A stretch of 27,210 bases of DNA from Mesotaenium endlicherianum (lineage: Eukaryota > Streptophyta > Zygnematophyceae > Zygnematales > Mesotaeniaceae), in contig WELA01013572.1 of assembly GCA_009602735.1 (NCBI GenBank), forward strand, positions 340,303 to 367,512, in the 5' to 3' direction. The notes under the pieces were generated by a model. The model did not search any database. It was not told the DNA's origin and saw nothing but the letters and a program-made list of their open reading frames with translations. The translations under genes and the position numbers were made by a program. Of the stretch, positions 9,829-19,693 are shown piece by piece. Each line of letters starts with the position of its first letter. Within the stretch, counting starts at the first letter, position 1.

Positions 9829-11471
9829 CTATCTCCTAACTCTGCGGCTGGGAGTTTTAGGAAGGCAGTCAGGACATTCCCACCGTCCTGCCATAATCTC
9901 TTCTTCACCAATGCGAAGGTGTGCCAACGGGCACTACATTTATCGCAAGTTACCATTGCTTCTTGATCATCCAGCACGTTGCAGCTGGCACAAGGCGTGG
10001 CTGGCACCGATTCCTTGGGCACAGCCTTAACCATAGGATCCATATTTGGAAAATGGCACAGCGAGCAGTTTTGCACGTGATCTCTCATGGTCTTACCATC
10101 AGAACCTTCCAGTTCCAACACACCATTGTCGAACGCATATTTCACGCGTAAGATCAGTGCACCTGAACTGGTGTCGATGGTGGTCTTGGTCTGGCACTTG
10201 CGGTAGACAAAGTCTCCTTCCTGGATCTGCGTCATTTGCAGGCGGTATCTCCCATCTCGCGTCCTGGCGTAACGCTGCGTGTCTCTTTTCTGCGCAATTT
10301 TTAGATTGTCCAGGGCAGCAGGCATTATGCGCTCAAATAACGCTTTGCGGCGTACCATAACCTTTAGCAATTCATCAAGGTTGTCCAGGTCTTTCACCTG
10401 CTCAATCTCCTGCTTGATGCTGGGTACAACTGGACTTTTGCCAAACAAAATCTGATAAGGCGAGTAATTTGCCAAAGCAGCTTGCTTGCTAAATCTGTAA
10501 CCCATAACCAGCCATGGCACGGCCAGATCCCAATCACGCTTATCATGCTCAAGGCAAAACTTGCGCAAAGCAGACTTAATGGTTTGCACCATCCGTTCTG
10601 CTGGACCATCTGCATGTGGGTGGTCTCTAGACGTAGTGTGATGGTCAATGAAGCATATGTCCAAGAGTTTCTCAGAAGATCCTTGAAACTCAGACCCTTG
10701 GTCTGTCAGCACTTTTGCTGGAGCTCCATGACGTACAATCACACCGTTGAGGAGCGCTTCCGCGGTCCCCAAGCTCTCCTTAGCAGTTAGAGGCACAACC
10801 TCTATCCACATAGAGCAATGCTCAATCATAACCATGATGTACTTGTTACCTCGCTTGGACAGCGAGAGCTCTCCCGCGAGATCGCAGCTCCACTGGTAGC
10901 CTAGGCCCATGATTGGCAGAGGTTGTAGGTGTGGATGTTGCTGTCTAAAACCAGCCTTGACGCGATCACAACTTGGGCAGGCCTTGATCACATCCTCACA
11001 CTGCTGCTTCATGCCCCTCCACCAGTAAGACAGCTCTTGAAGATCGTACGTCTTCTTGACATCATAGTGTCTAGTATTCTCGTGCATTTCTCGCATTAGA
11101 GCTCGCCTTTTGGTGGTTTCTGGCACCAACTTCACCTGACAAGTTTCTTCAATCTTGAAAAGGTTATTGCGTTTCCAGCAAAACCTTTTAGCTCGATGGC
11201 TCACCTGGTCTTTCTTTTTCACGGATAATCCCTCCATGTAGACTCCCGTCTTCAGCCAGTGCATAGTGGCTTGATCTTTCCAGATCTCTGGACTGAACAG
11301 AGGTAGAGGCTCAGCTTCTCCTGACGTTACCATTCTAGCCATTTCGGCCAGGCAGGCTGCCAACTCTGCTGGGCTGCTCAGATCTTCGTCTTCTCGAGCT
11401 CCTGTTATGTCGTCTGAGGATGGGTCCAAGATCCTGCTGAGCCCATCGGCGTTGTTGTTAAATACACCTGC
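9829..11471 (-). pseudogene. Integrase with C-terminal PHD finger (methyltransferase gypsy element)
   Basis: The integrase inserts the cDNA copy into the host genome. The main frame is open from 11471 down to about 9885. The zinc-binding HHCC region is visible as HENTRH, then CEDVIKACPSC. The DDE core has DLAGELSLSKRG (first Asp), VLTDQGSEF (second Asp) and DGPAERMVQ (Glu). A PHD finger follows: CASC (9992-9981), CDKC and WH, with the last pair WECPDC lying at 9882-9865 in the next frame. A one-base indel near 9885 therefore splits the finger, and the original protein ends at the TAG 9831-9829 just before the polypurine tract. One zinc ligand is Ala where Cys is expected (WHTFA). PHD fingers commonly bind histone H3 tails, so a role in target choice is an inference. 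The N-terminus is continuous with RNase H; the leading ATG at 11429 is internal to the polyprotein. Confidence 0.85.
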
Positions 11472-11876
11472 TCAATGCAACCCTGCCATCTGGTACTCCT
11501 GGAGCTTAAGAGCCCAGCGAGCCAATTTACCAGCGAGGTCTCCATTCTTCATCAGCCAGAGTAACAGCAAGTGATTTGTGATCAGTTTGAAGGATCTTCC
11601 CTAAAGATACTCTCTGAAATGTGCGACAGCCCAGACCACTGCCAGTAGCTCTCCTTCGTAGGACGAGCAGTTGCTCTTTGCTCGGTTGTTAGAGCGCGAG
11701 GCATAGGCAAATGACGTACTCCTCTCTAGGACTTGCGGCCTGAGTGAGTTCTGCGCCGATTCCCACACGACTCCACTCAGTGTGTAGATTGAACGACATG
11801 GAGTAGTCAAGCGTTCGCAAGACTGGGGCCGTTACCAGCCGCTCCTTGAGCTCGTTCATGGCCTTCTTCTAGACTC
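11472..11876 (-). pseudogene. RNase H domain (methyltransferase gypsy element), decayed
   Basis: RNase H removes the RNA strand during reverse transcription. Minus-strand blocks: APVLRTLDYSMSFNLHTEW (start of domain), FAYASRSNNRAKSN, SSYEGELLAVVWAVAHF, FKLITNH and NADGLSR (domain end). Catalytic residues look eroded: HTEW in place of HTDW, and ITNH in place of ITDH; the central Glu in YEGELLA remains. A frame change falls between the HTEW block and FAYASR near 11740. In-frame stops are TAG 11603-11601 and TGA 11474-11472. The order RT, RNase H, integrase is that of Ty3/gypsy. Non-functional as it stands. Confidence 0.75.
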
Positions 11877-12943
11877 GATCTTTTGTTTTCACGGGGATCT
11901 GGTTGAAGCCTTGGCGTAGATCGATGATGCTAAACACCTTCCCGGTGGTAGCAATCGCAAAGATCCGCTGTGGAGTAGGCATCACATAGCTGTCTGGCTC
12001 CGTGTGGAAATTCAGTCGCCTGTAGTCTCCACACATACAAGTGGCTGTATAATTGCCAGCCTCGTCCTTCTTGGCAACTACTACTGTGGGAGCTCCATGT
12101 ATTGAGGTTGATCTCTCAATCATGCCGAGCTTGTGCAGCTCCTGGCAAGTTTTCTCCACACAGTCCCATTCGATCTGACTGAGCTTATGCGGCGCAAGTC
12201 TGACTAGGTTATCAGTAGTTAGTGTGATCTCACACACACTGGCAGTGGTTCTACCAATCTCCTCCTTGGTGAAAGCAAACACCTTGCTAGGCTGAGACCA
12301 TTTTTCCAATGGTGAAAACCTCAGTTTTTGGGTGCTTTTCCCCGACACAGGCATCCAGTAGTTGCTACTCTTTGGGTTCAAGTGGGGGCTTTCCGCCCTC
12401 ATCCTGGCTGTAGTGAAACAGATAGATAAAGTACTTAGTAAAACAGAATACTTTATCTATTCAAGACAAGGATCTTTGAACACAAGTGGTAGCTTCTTGA
12501 AAGAGAGATGGCTTCTTGAAAGTTAATATATTTCTGGATTTTGGCAAGTACAAGAGTGATTCTGGAATGTCTTTCTATGTTCTAGCTCTTGTTTATATAC
12601 TTGCTACATAAGTAATTTCTAGGAAGGTGTATGTTGATGTGTTGGCACCCAACACATTCCAAAACTTGCCACCTCTTTCTAGAATAATGTACACATGTCC
12701 TTTTGACCTAAAAATGGCACATGTGACTTTTGCCACGTGGAGTTCTTCTAGGTCTTTCCTCTAACTTCGAAAAAGCCTTAGAAGGTTCAAAGGACATGAA
12801 CCAAGTCACTAGAGTACCTATTCACACTTGAATCCACACAATACCACTCCAAATATATATTGAAAGCATTAAAATATATCCATACTAATATACAATAACT
12901 CAAATCACTACACTGGCCTTCAGGCTTTTCTGCCCGATGGTTA
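11877..12943 (-). pseudogene. Reverse transcriptase fragment, missing its catalytic palm (split by a solo LTR)
   Basis: The open part (12402-11877) carries the N-terminal RT blocks: LGMIERSTSIHGAPTVVVAK, CGDYRRLN and FSIIDLRQGFNQIPV, which includes the first catalytic Asp. Directly after IPVKTKDR the sequence jumps to the RNase H entry at ~11876, so about 150 residues with the YxDD box and thumb are absent. That is an internal deletion, not a frameshift. Upstream, removing the 504-bp solo LTR and one target copy leaves the RT frame open back to about 12944. There it overlaps the stop of the linker ORF in the -1 frame; no canonical slippery heptamer is seen at that overlap, so the -1 step may be decay. 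Confidence 0.8.
12409..12912 (-). mobile_element. Solo LTR (504 bp) with 5-bp target duplication
   Basis: Ends are TGTAGTGA ... TCACTACA, an 8-bp perfect inverted terminus of TG...CA type. Both flanks carry CTGGC (12404-12408 and 12913-12917), a 5-bp target-site duplication typical of LTR integration. The interior is AT-rich, unlike the surrounding coding-like DNA, and has no ORF. A minus-strand TATATAAAC at about 12600-12591 suggests minus orientation. Near one end, 12422-12433 and 12449-12460 form a 12-bp perfect stem with a 15-nt loop, as often found in R/U5. Excision restores continuity of the RT frame. The family is unrelated to the other LTRs in the window. Confidence 0.88.
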
Positions 12944-15098
12944 GGCGGTGGTGGCAGGCTTTGCAGCTTGCACCTCCGTTGACTTAGGCTTGGCGGCCTG
13001 GTTCTTAGGCCTTTTACCTTCTCCGATGGATTGTCGCCTCTCCTGTTGAGTGGAGTATGTCAGACGCCTCCGGATGGGCTGCCTCAATAACCTTTCTTCA
13101 TCTGCTACAGTCCAGCTGGTCTTCGTTCCTCCCTCTTCACGTGGTGGGGGCGGGTTCGGCAAAGGCCACCCTGTTGGATCTGCTCCGGGGTCGATTGTCC
13201 AACCCCACTTGCGCTCAATGGTAGCAATGCGCGGAACGGTTGTGCCAAACTCCTCCCTGGCTGGTGGCGTAACCTTCCATGCTTGTGTCAGAGTCTGCGG
13301 GCTTTGAGTCGCAACTAGTTGTGCGTACACAGCATTCTCTGCTGTCAAGCGGCTTATGGTACTTCTCAGCTCTACCAATTCCCTTTCAGAAACTGCAGGT
13401 GTCCTAGGAGCTGAACTATCCTTCTCCCATGTTTCAATGGATGAAGGGCTCACCATGGGAATGTGAATTCCCAATGCTATGGCTTTGCGAATCAAGCCAT
13501 CCTCTCCCTCTCTCAGCAAAATCTCCAGGATAGGTTGCGGAGGAGGAGCCATGGTTCCTTTTGAAACCCCTTCTCTCTGAGCTGCTCCCCTATACTTGAG
13601 ATAACGCATCAGCATCCGCCTGAAAGGTACATTCCCTTCTCGGGCAACCTTTCTTGGTCTGCTTGCACGACCGTGAGGATTACCTTGTGTTGGTTCCACC
13701 TTAGCGGAGCAGGCAGCCACTTCCTGCGGCTGTTGTAGCTGATGTGGGGTAGCTTCTGGTGTTGGAAAACTGGCGGTTGGAGTGCTGGATGTAGGCGACC
13801 TCAGATCGTTGTATAGATCTGCCGGGCTGGGCCCCTCCATTATCAAGTGGTTGACCACCCATGTAGCTCCAACAAGTCCAGCTCTGGGGTAGGGAAACGT
13901 GGAATTTCTTCCCAAATCTCCTCTTCACTGGTGACTGACGGCAGGTCAAACTCTGGAAGGTCTGGCATCTCTGCCTCATCTTCAACTGACTTCTCCACTC
14001 CAGGCGGTGGTGGCTCTCCATCATTATCTGTGTTGAGCTTCGCAAGGTTGACGATGGCTGATTACAGAGCGCTTGCCGCCTTAGCCACTTCCTCTTCCTT
14101 GTGTTGTCGAGCGTCTGCTTCCAGCAGCTGCTCCATGATCTGCCTTGCAATGGATTCAGCTGTCTGACTGGCTAAACCCTGCTGTTGCCCCTTAGCCTGC
14201 GGCTCTAGGCTCATCAAAGAAGGTGTTATGGACAATTTCTTGCCCGACTCCTCCTTGCGTTCCTCGGATATCACTTCGAGGCACATGGTCTTTGCAAACC
14301 CTCCAGAATCTCCTGAATTTTGGCTACTCTCTTTAGCCCATTCACCAATATTGCACTGGCGTTCTCCGAGGGATGCTCTGTAGGCATCATAGGACTCTTC
14401 AGACGCCCATCTTGGCCCTTCACCAATGCTGCGCTGGCGCTCTTGCACTGATGCTTGATTTAGATAGTATTCAAAGTCTTCAAGCGTTGGCTCAAGGGTC
14501 TTCTTCTCAGACTCCTCTGACATGTCTTGTAACGGCGCTTGCTCTGGTGAAGATGATAGACACTTTTGGTTAGCTTCCTAGCTACTTGAGCTTTCCTGCT
14601 TGTTGTCTCCGCGCCCAGCTGCTCTTGGGCTGAGGTGGGTATCATACCCTGATCTGGCATCTTCAAGAGTCTCCTCACGCCTTGATGTCGCGGCTCCGGA
14701 AGGTGATCTCCTAAATATCTGACTGTGAGTGGCGTTTCTCATAGATGGCGGGATGTCCTGCGTACCGTCTTCTGCGCATGGCAGCGGCGTCGTCTGCTCA
14801 GACGTTTGGTCCCCCATGGGTGTATCCTCTCTTTCCAGAGGTGCTTGTAATTCAGCGGTCCGGTTATTGATCCGATTCAACAAATCCTGGCCTTTCATTA
14901 ATTCAACTACCCTAGCTTCCCTGAATGCTCTGTCTCTGGCAACTTCCGCTGCGTCTCTTTGCACATCGTATTCTTCTTGTTGCTGATGTGCCGTCCTGAT
15001 AGCCCTCTGATCAGATGTTGGCACCACATGGATCCCAATTGTCACTGGTCTTGGCCTCGGCATAGGCTTGTTGGTGAAGGTCAACTGCTGCCACGTCG
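12941..15098 (-). pseudogene. Linker region between methyltransferase and RT (unknown function)
   Basis: This stretch corresponds to about 700 residues without a recognised domain. From 15098 to ~13850 one frame is maintained with in-frame stops TAG 14580-14578 and TAA 14064-14062; after the second stop it continues as an acidic segment (DEAEMPDLPEFDLPSV). A frameshift near 13850 then leads into the frame 13915-12941, which has a Pro-rich start, a short coiled-coil-like stretch (ERELVELRSTISRLTAEN) and a basic Lys/Ala tail. A short motif, (Q/G)ERxxxIGE, occurs at ~14445, ~14367 and ~13048. The region may be a spacer, or gag/tether-like. It is expressed, if at all, as part of the polyprotein. 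Confidence 0.6.
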
Positions 15099-16110
15099 TG
15101 ATTGTCTCCACCAGCCAAGTCATAGAGTGCTGTCCAATCATGTTGCCAAAAATCTTCGCAACTTCATCTGACCCTACAGCACCGACTATCTGCCGAGCTA
15201 TGGTGTCGGGTATTCCAAGGCAGTTTCCCTTCTCCACCGCAGTAGGCTCTCTCCAAACGGCATCTCTTTCATGCATGTCTTGGACCATTCCTGGTCCACC
15301 TACTATGAAGGCTCGGGATCCTGGATATGCTGTGAAGATAGGCAGTACCACCCTTGGCTGACTTGGTTCGTTAATGACGCACTATGGATAGGAATCCCTC
15401 CTGGTCAATGGCCTGGTACGTACCGCCAGCGCCTCTTCCATTGTCAATGCCGTCGGTGATTGCCGCGTAAGGTCCTCCATCTCTCTCAGGACCTCAATAG
15501 ACATGCCGTTGGTCCAATATATTCTGGCCCTATGGGATAATCCTCCGTGCTTGGCGTCGTTGATTAGCGCATGATGACCCAAGGTGGAGTCGAAATCAGC
15601 CATGGCTCTCCCGGCTTCATCTGCTTGAAATCCATTCCTGGATGCACGTTCTCAACCACAAACACTGATGGGTGATAGTGGTGACGTTCCCGCAGCATGC
15701 TGATGATTTTCACCATCCATCCCCAGTATTGTGCTCGTGGATCACTGAATCCCCTCCTGTTCCCAGCTTGAGAAAACGGTTGACAAGGGAATCCAGCAAA
15801 AATCCAGTCAATCCTGTAGCCATACAGTTCTTCAGGCTTCACATTAATATTGTTGCCTCCAGCGATGCATTCACATTGGTGTATGCAGGCACCAACTCCT
15901 GAAAGTGATGCATTTGCTGCATCTGACTCATGACTTCTTTGAATGCTAGAAAAGCGTGGTTATCATTGTCCACATACAGAATTTTGGTCACCCGTATCCC
16001 TTGCTGGATCATTGCTATGGTCCCAGACCCAAGTCCGGCGAACAATCCCAACCCCACTACTCCCTTTTTACGAAAAGGATCTCCCATCCTGACAATGCCT
16101 TGCGGCAGCG
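15099..16110 (-). pseudogene. C5 cytosine DNA methyltransferase domain inside the gypsy polyprotein
   Basis: Transfers a methyl group from SAM to C5 of cytosine. Conserved motifs appear in canonical order on the minus strand: I, VGLGLFAGLGSGTIAM (SAM binding, ~16049-16022); IV, FAGFPCQPFSQAG, with the catalytic Cys codon at 15785-15783; VI, VVENV (15656-15645); VIII, HRARIYWTNG; IX, REPTAVEK...LGIPD; X, IFGNMIGQ (~15150). The gap between VIII and IX is short, as in DNMT3-type enzymes rather than DNMT1. HRARxxW and the order I-to-X argue against the permuted plant DRM type. It is broken by frameshifts near 15855 and 15590 and by TAG 15384-15382, so this copy is inactive; all hallmark residues are still legible. 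It sits between protease and RT in the same transcription unit. Confidence 0.88.
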
Positions 16111-17115
16111 GCTCGACTCCAGGCATCAGGTTTGCAGCAGAGGTAACTGGGTAGGGTACTGGCAGCAGCTTTTGCAAGCCACGGTCCCTATTACTCACAG
16201 TTTCCAATTGCTCCATAATCCGAGGTTGCCATACCAAGGGTATTGGCATGTTGATGCTCGTATAGCTTTCCTCTTCGCGCTTTATGATGTTATCGTAGGA
16301 TTCTAGGTACCTGTCGTTAACGCAGCAGTGTAGTAGCCCGTAGTTTGCTTCTCCTGTGCAAACCATCTTCACAGAAATTTCTCCTGCCGGTTGCTGATCC
16401 GTTGACTGGTAAGTCACCCTCCGCTTCCGCAGATCAATGACCATACTCAAAAGAATCAGCGCTTCTGTTCGCAAGAGAACATTATAGTTCTCTACCTTCG
16501 TCACTGTGCACTCCATGAGTAGTGACGCCTCTTCAGGTATCCCTGAATCTACTGTGATTTTCACAGGCTTGCAAGTAATCCCACAAGACTTTGAGACTTG
16601 CCCTGAGGCAGTGCTCAACACAGGAAAGGACTCTCTTTCAGGTCCTTTGCTGTCAATCCTAGAGCTTTCACAACTCGTTTTCCCAGGATGATTGGCTGTG
16701 CGCCCGTGTCCAACAAAATGTTGGGGGCTGCCCATTTGTTGAATATTAGTGCACCATTCCTATTATGCACTCTCACGGTGCTGAAGTTGGTAGGCAATGA
16801 GGCGCTGTTTGCACCCTCCTCAGCTATATCCAGCTGATGTCCAGCTTCTTCAACCGTGAACGGGTATGTGATATGCAAATCAGCGAGAGAAAGCAAAGGA
16901 GCATGCTGGATCCGGTGTTCCACCAGGACCTTCAGCTTCTCCATTGAAAAACTAAATATCTTACGCGTCCCAGGCCTAGCTTGTCGCAGCTGCGAGATCT
17001 CATTTTCATCCAGAGTGATCCGGGAAGTCTGAGGAAGCTTCCCAGCATTCCTTGGCACCAGACGGTCGTGATCTGCTCGCTCGGCAGCCATTGCACCGAC
17101 AGCCTTTTTAGGCAT
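16111..17115 (-). pseudogene. Retropepsin-like protease region (methyltransferase gypsy element)
   Basis: An aspartic protease would cut the polyprotein. NILLDTGAQPIILGKRVV (about 16712-16659) is the D-T-G-A active-site loop with the following helix-entry residues. A one-base frame change near 16625 moves the reading into the frame that continues with VKITVDSG and NYNVLLRTEALILLSMVIDL, plausibly the distal half of the fold. The ~170 residues before the methyltransferase motif I are unassigned. The frame upstream is continuous with the gag zinc-knuckle region. Confidence 0.7.
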
Positions 17116-17470
17116 CAGTTTCTCGCCTTTACAGACGGTCTTTTTTGCAACATTCGCATCATAGTAGACATTAGGCGCATTTAGTTTTGCAAATTAAGCT
17201 TTCAACTCAGCAATTTTTGCACTCATAGCGTTATATTTCTGGTTACCCTTGCGATTACCAAAGCCACCCTTTTCTTTCTTTTCCTCCTTGACTGCCTCTT
17301 TTGTGGCAGCATTTGCCCATGGCGGCTTTAGATTTGGGTTCCAAGACCAGCACTCAATTTCTGAGTGTCCTTACTTGTTGCAATGTGTGCATATCTGCGC
17401 CTTGCTAGCAGATAGTTGCTTAGCATCCGGGGACGGACAATCTCTCTTCTCATGTCCTGATTTCCCGCAA
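17116..17470 (-). pseudogene. Gag nucleocapsid end with two CCHC zinc knuckles, truncated
   Basis: On the minus strand the frame gives CGKSGHEKRDC (the first knuckle, lacking its first Cys, which was cut off by the chromovirus insertion at 17470/17471) and CTHCNK-stop-GHSEIEC (the second knuckle, with TAA 17373-17371 replacing one spacer residue). A Lys/Glu/Gly-rich tail and a second stop (TAA 17196-17194) follow before the protease frame. CCHC knuckles bind element RNA in the Gag particle. The rest of gag should lie beyond the right end of the nested insertions. Confidence 0.8.
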
Positions 17471-18180
17471 TGTAATGAATCAGTATATTGGTTGACATGA
17501 TATTCATTTCAATAATATAGTTAAATAAGTTCAGCCTAGTTAATGATCAGTCTGCTGGACTTTATATTTAGTATCAGTTTAATGACTCGGCCCGAAGTAG
17601 CAGGCTGAAGTCACCTTAAGTCAGCTTGCTGACACATTCTTTGACAGCCAACTGACTTCCGTACTCGGTAGCAGCGAACTGCCTCGATATGCATCTAAGT
17701 GTGGTATGCTAGATGAATGGCCAGATGACATCCCTATGATGGATGGCGATTCGGGATGATGGGAGATGGCGGTGGATTTGGTTAACCGAGGTCCTACCAA
17801 CGTGGTTAACTCCCGGGTAGGCGGTGCCATCGCACTGACCGTTGAACAGTAAACTCATTCCATGTACATATGCTAGGCATTGCTCTCGAGTTCGGCATTC
17901 GGAAACGAGGCCAACTCTCTTGTACAGCTTACTGAGAGAGATCTGAATCCAAGGCGAGAAGCCATTGATACGCACTGTCTTCTAACCTTGCTTATGTATG
18001 AGTTTACTGATTTGCATCATTGATGCTAGTTTACTCGCATTTGACTTACGAGTATTATTCCCTGCTAGTGTATTGTCCTTTGCCGTTTAACTAGTTAACG
18101 GAAATACCATAAAGATTACTTGCTGATATAAAGATCTTTATTAATTGTTAATCGCCTATTTGGTAAGTCGATTCATTTCA
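17471..18180 (+). repeat. 5' LTR of the plus-strand chromovirus
   Basis: Starts TGTAATGAATCAGTATA and ends GATTCATTTCA, directly followed by the primer-binding site. The same sequence is found inverted at 24426-25128, nearly identical over its full length. It contains a near-perfect palindrome at 18083-18101 (CCGTTTAACTAGTTAACGG) and a GC-richer section around 17795-17825. No ORF is conserved in it. Confidence 0.92.
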
Positions 18181-18181
18181 G

Positions 18182-18195
18182 TGGTATCGGAGCAG
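18182..18195 (+). promoter_or_regulatory. Primer-binding site (initiator tRNA-Met type)
   Basis: TGGTATCGGAGCAG begins two bases after the LTR end. It matches the 3' end complement of plant-type initiator tRNA-Met (TGGTATCAGAGC) with one substitution. It primes minus-strand cDNA synthesis and fixes the element's orientation. Confidence 0.9.
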
Positions 18196-18214
18196 TTATC
18201 ACAGTCTTCTTTGT

Positions 18215-19693
18215 ATGGTAAGGACAAGGTCTCAAACTAGCAACTCCCGAGACATGGAGAACCAGGATAACGAGAATGTCGAAAACCAGGCGGAAAGCCA
18301 TGTAGCGGGAAACCGTACCTATTCGGAAGCAGTAGCGGATACTGCAGCTAGGGAGGCTGCAGATGAGGCAGCTGCTATTGCCTCAGTCGCAGCTCAGCAA
18401 GCTGAGGAGGAGATAGCCAGACTAGAAGCTGAACAAGTAGCAAAGGCCGCTGAAGATATACAAAGGAGGGAAGGACAGCCAGCTGACGAGCGCACTGTTG
18501 AAGAACTTATGGCATCAAGGGCCAATGTTCTGAACCCACCTCCTGCCGTACAACTCAATGTACCCCTAGGTCAAATACGTGACCGGCTGAATGCGGCAGG
18601 AATTGCTGCTGCAGGAGCAAGAGGGATTGTTGAGGACACTACTCAGCGAGTAGATGCCAATGCTGCTGCTGCATTTGCTAATCTACCACCCCAAAATGTA
18701 GACTTGGGAGCATTGTTCGTTCAGATGCAGTCGCAAATGGCGACCATGTATCAGTCCCAGCAGGAGGACAAAAGAATCATAATGTCCCTACTCCGGGACA
18801 GAGACCAACTGGGGTCTCACACCACTAGTGGTGGTGGCCGAGGGCCTAGTAAGCCCAAGCCGAAACCTCCCCAGGACTATGATCCTGAGGGAAACAGAAA
18901 ATATTACCTGATCAAGTTTCTCGCGGATGTTGAGCAGTGGCTGGAGAACTACCCAGAACTGCAAGATTACGAGAAGGTCAGGCACACCGGTGCGCTACTG
19001 AAAGGCAGTGCCGCAGACTGGTGGCTTTACTGGAAGGAAGAGCGTAAGGCTCGGCAACTCGGTGACCCTACGTGGGTAGAGTTTGTCGAGAAGTTGCATG
19101 AGAAGTTTGATGTCATCAACCAGCAGGAGAAAGCTATCTATGCGATGATCTCCCTGACACTGAAGCAGACCACTTCAGTTGCTGAGTTTGCTCAAAAGTT
19201 CCAAGAGAACATGATGAAGCAGCCTGATTTGCCAGAACGGTATAGGATAGCATACTTCAGGTATGGCTTGAAATCCGAGGTCTCTGGTCATTTTGCTGAG
19301 AAAAAGTATGAGAAACTGGCTGACTTGATCCAGGATGCTGACGCCTGGGATCAGCAGCAGTTCAATCACAAGCGCCAGAGTAACGCTTTGGTGTCTAAGA
19401 TTGTCAAAAAGCCCCACGGTTCCTACAATGCAGTTGAAGGAGACCAGGCTGAGGATAATCAGGGTGATGAATATGAGTATGAGTACAATGCTATTCAGTC
19501 TAGAGGTAGAGGTGGTCCCTCTCGAGGTGGCTATGGAAGGGGTGGTGGTAGGACTAAGCCGAGACCAGCCTCAGCAAAATCTACTTGCTACCATTGTCAG
19601 CAGAAAGGCCACTACAGAGAACAGTGTCCGGTCAAGCACCTGCCTAAGGTCGAGAGAAAAGACCAGCCTTTAAAAGACAGCAACAGTCAGTAA
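18215..19693 (+). CDS. gag: Gag polyprotein of the chromovirus (492 aa)
   Basis: Forms the particle and binds RNA. Residues ~25-110 are Ala/Glu-rich and probably coiled-coil. Residues ~225-385 are the retrotransposon gag domain ([45 protein letters not shown]). An Arg/Gly-rich stretch ([18 protein letters not shown]) follows, and a CCHC zinc knuckle [14 protein letters not shown] sits at residues 458-471. The start at 18215 is the first ATG after the PBS. The frame is fully open, unlike pol. The stop TAA (19691-19693) lies inside the stem of a predicted frameshift hairpin, and pol continues in the -1 frame. Confidence 0.93.
   Translation: MVRTRSQTSNSRDMENQDNENVENQAESHVAGNRTYSEAVADTAAREAADEAAAIASVAAQQAEEEIARLEAEQVAKAAEDIQRREGQPADERTVEELMASRANVLNPPPAVQLNVPLGQIRDRLNAAGIAAAGARGIVEDTTQRVDANAAAAFANLPPQNVDLGALFVQMQSQMATMYQSQQEDKRIIMSLLRDRDQLGSHTTSGGGRGPSKPKPKPPQDYDPEGNRKYYLIKFLADVEQWLENYPELQDYEKVRHTGALLKGSAADWWLYWKEERKARQLGDPTWVEFVEKLHEKFDVINQQEKAIYAMISLTLKQTTSVAEFAQKFQENMMKQPDLPERYRIAYFRYGLKSEVSGHFAEKKYEKLADLIQDADAWDQQQFNHKRQSNALVSKIVKKPHGSYNAVEGDQAEDNQGDEYEYEYNAIQSRGRGGPSRGGYGRGGGRTKPRPASAKSTCYHCQQKGHYREQCPVKHLPKVERKDQPLKDSNSQ

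Larger units (their letters stand above)
9366..17470 (-). mobile_element. Decayed Ty3/gypsy element carrying a C5 DNA methyltransferase and a PHD finger
   Basis: Minus-strand domain order from 17470 downward: gag CCHC knuckles, retropepsin (DTGA), cytosine-5 methyltransferase (motifs I, IV, VI, VIII, IX, X), a ~700-residue linker, RT, RNase H, integrase (HHCC and DDE), PHD finger, polypurine tract, LTR. RT before integrase is the Ty3/gypsy order. The element is truncated at 17470, where a plus-strand chromovirus inserted, and interrupted by a solo LTR at 12409-12912. Visible lesions include stops at 17373, 17196, 15384, 14580, 14064, 11603 and 11474 (first base, minus strand), frameshifts near 16625, 15855, 15590, 13850, 11740 and 9885, and loss of most of RT. 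From memory, retrotransposons with cytosine methyltransferases have been reported in dinoflagellates and a charophyte alga, so the class is not without precedent. Confidence 0.85.

Noticed and set aside
9768..9885. C-terminal tail of the long integrase frame as native protein
   Set aside because: The tail is out of frame after the PHD half; the neighbouring frame supplies WECPDC and a stop before the polypurine tract.
19335..19673. 112-residue frame overlapping gag
   Set aside because: Out-of-frame shadow of gag without conserved features.
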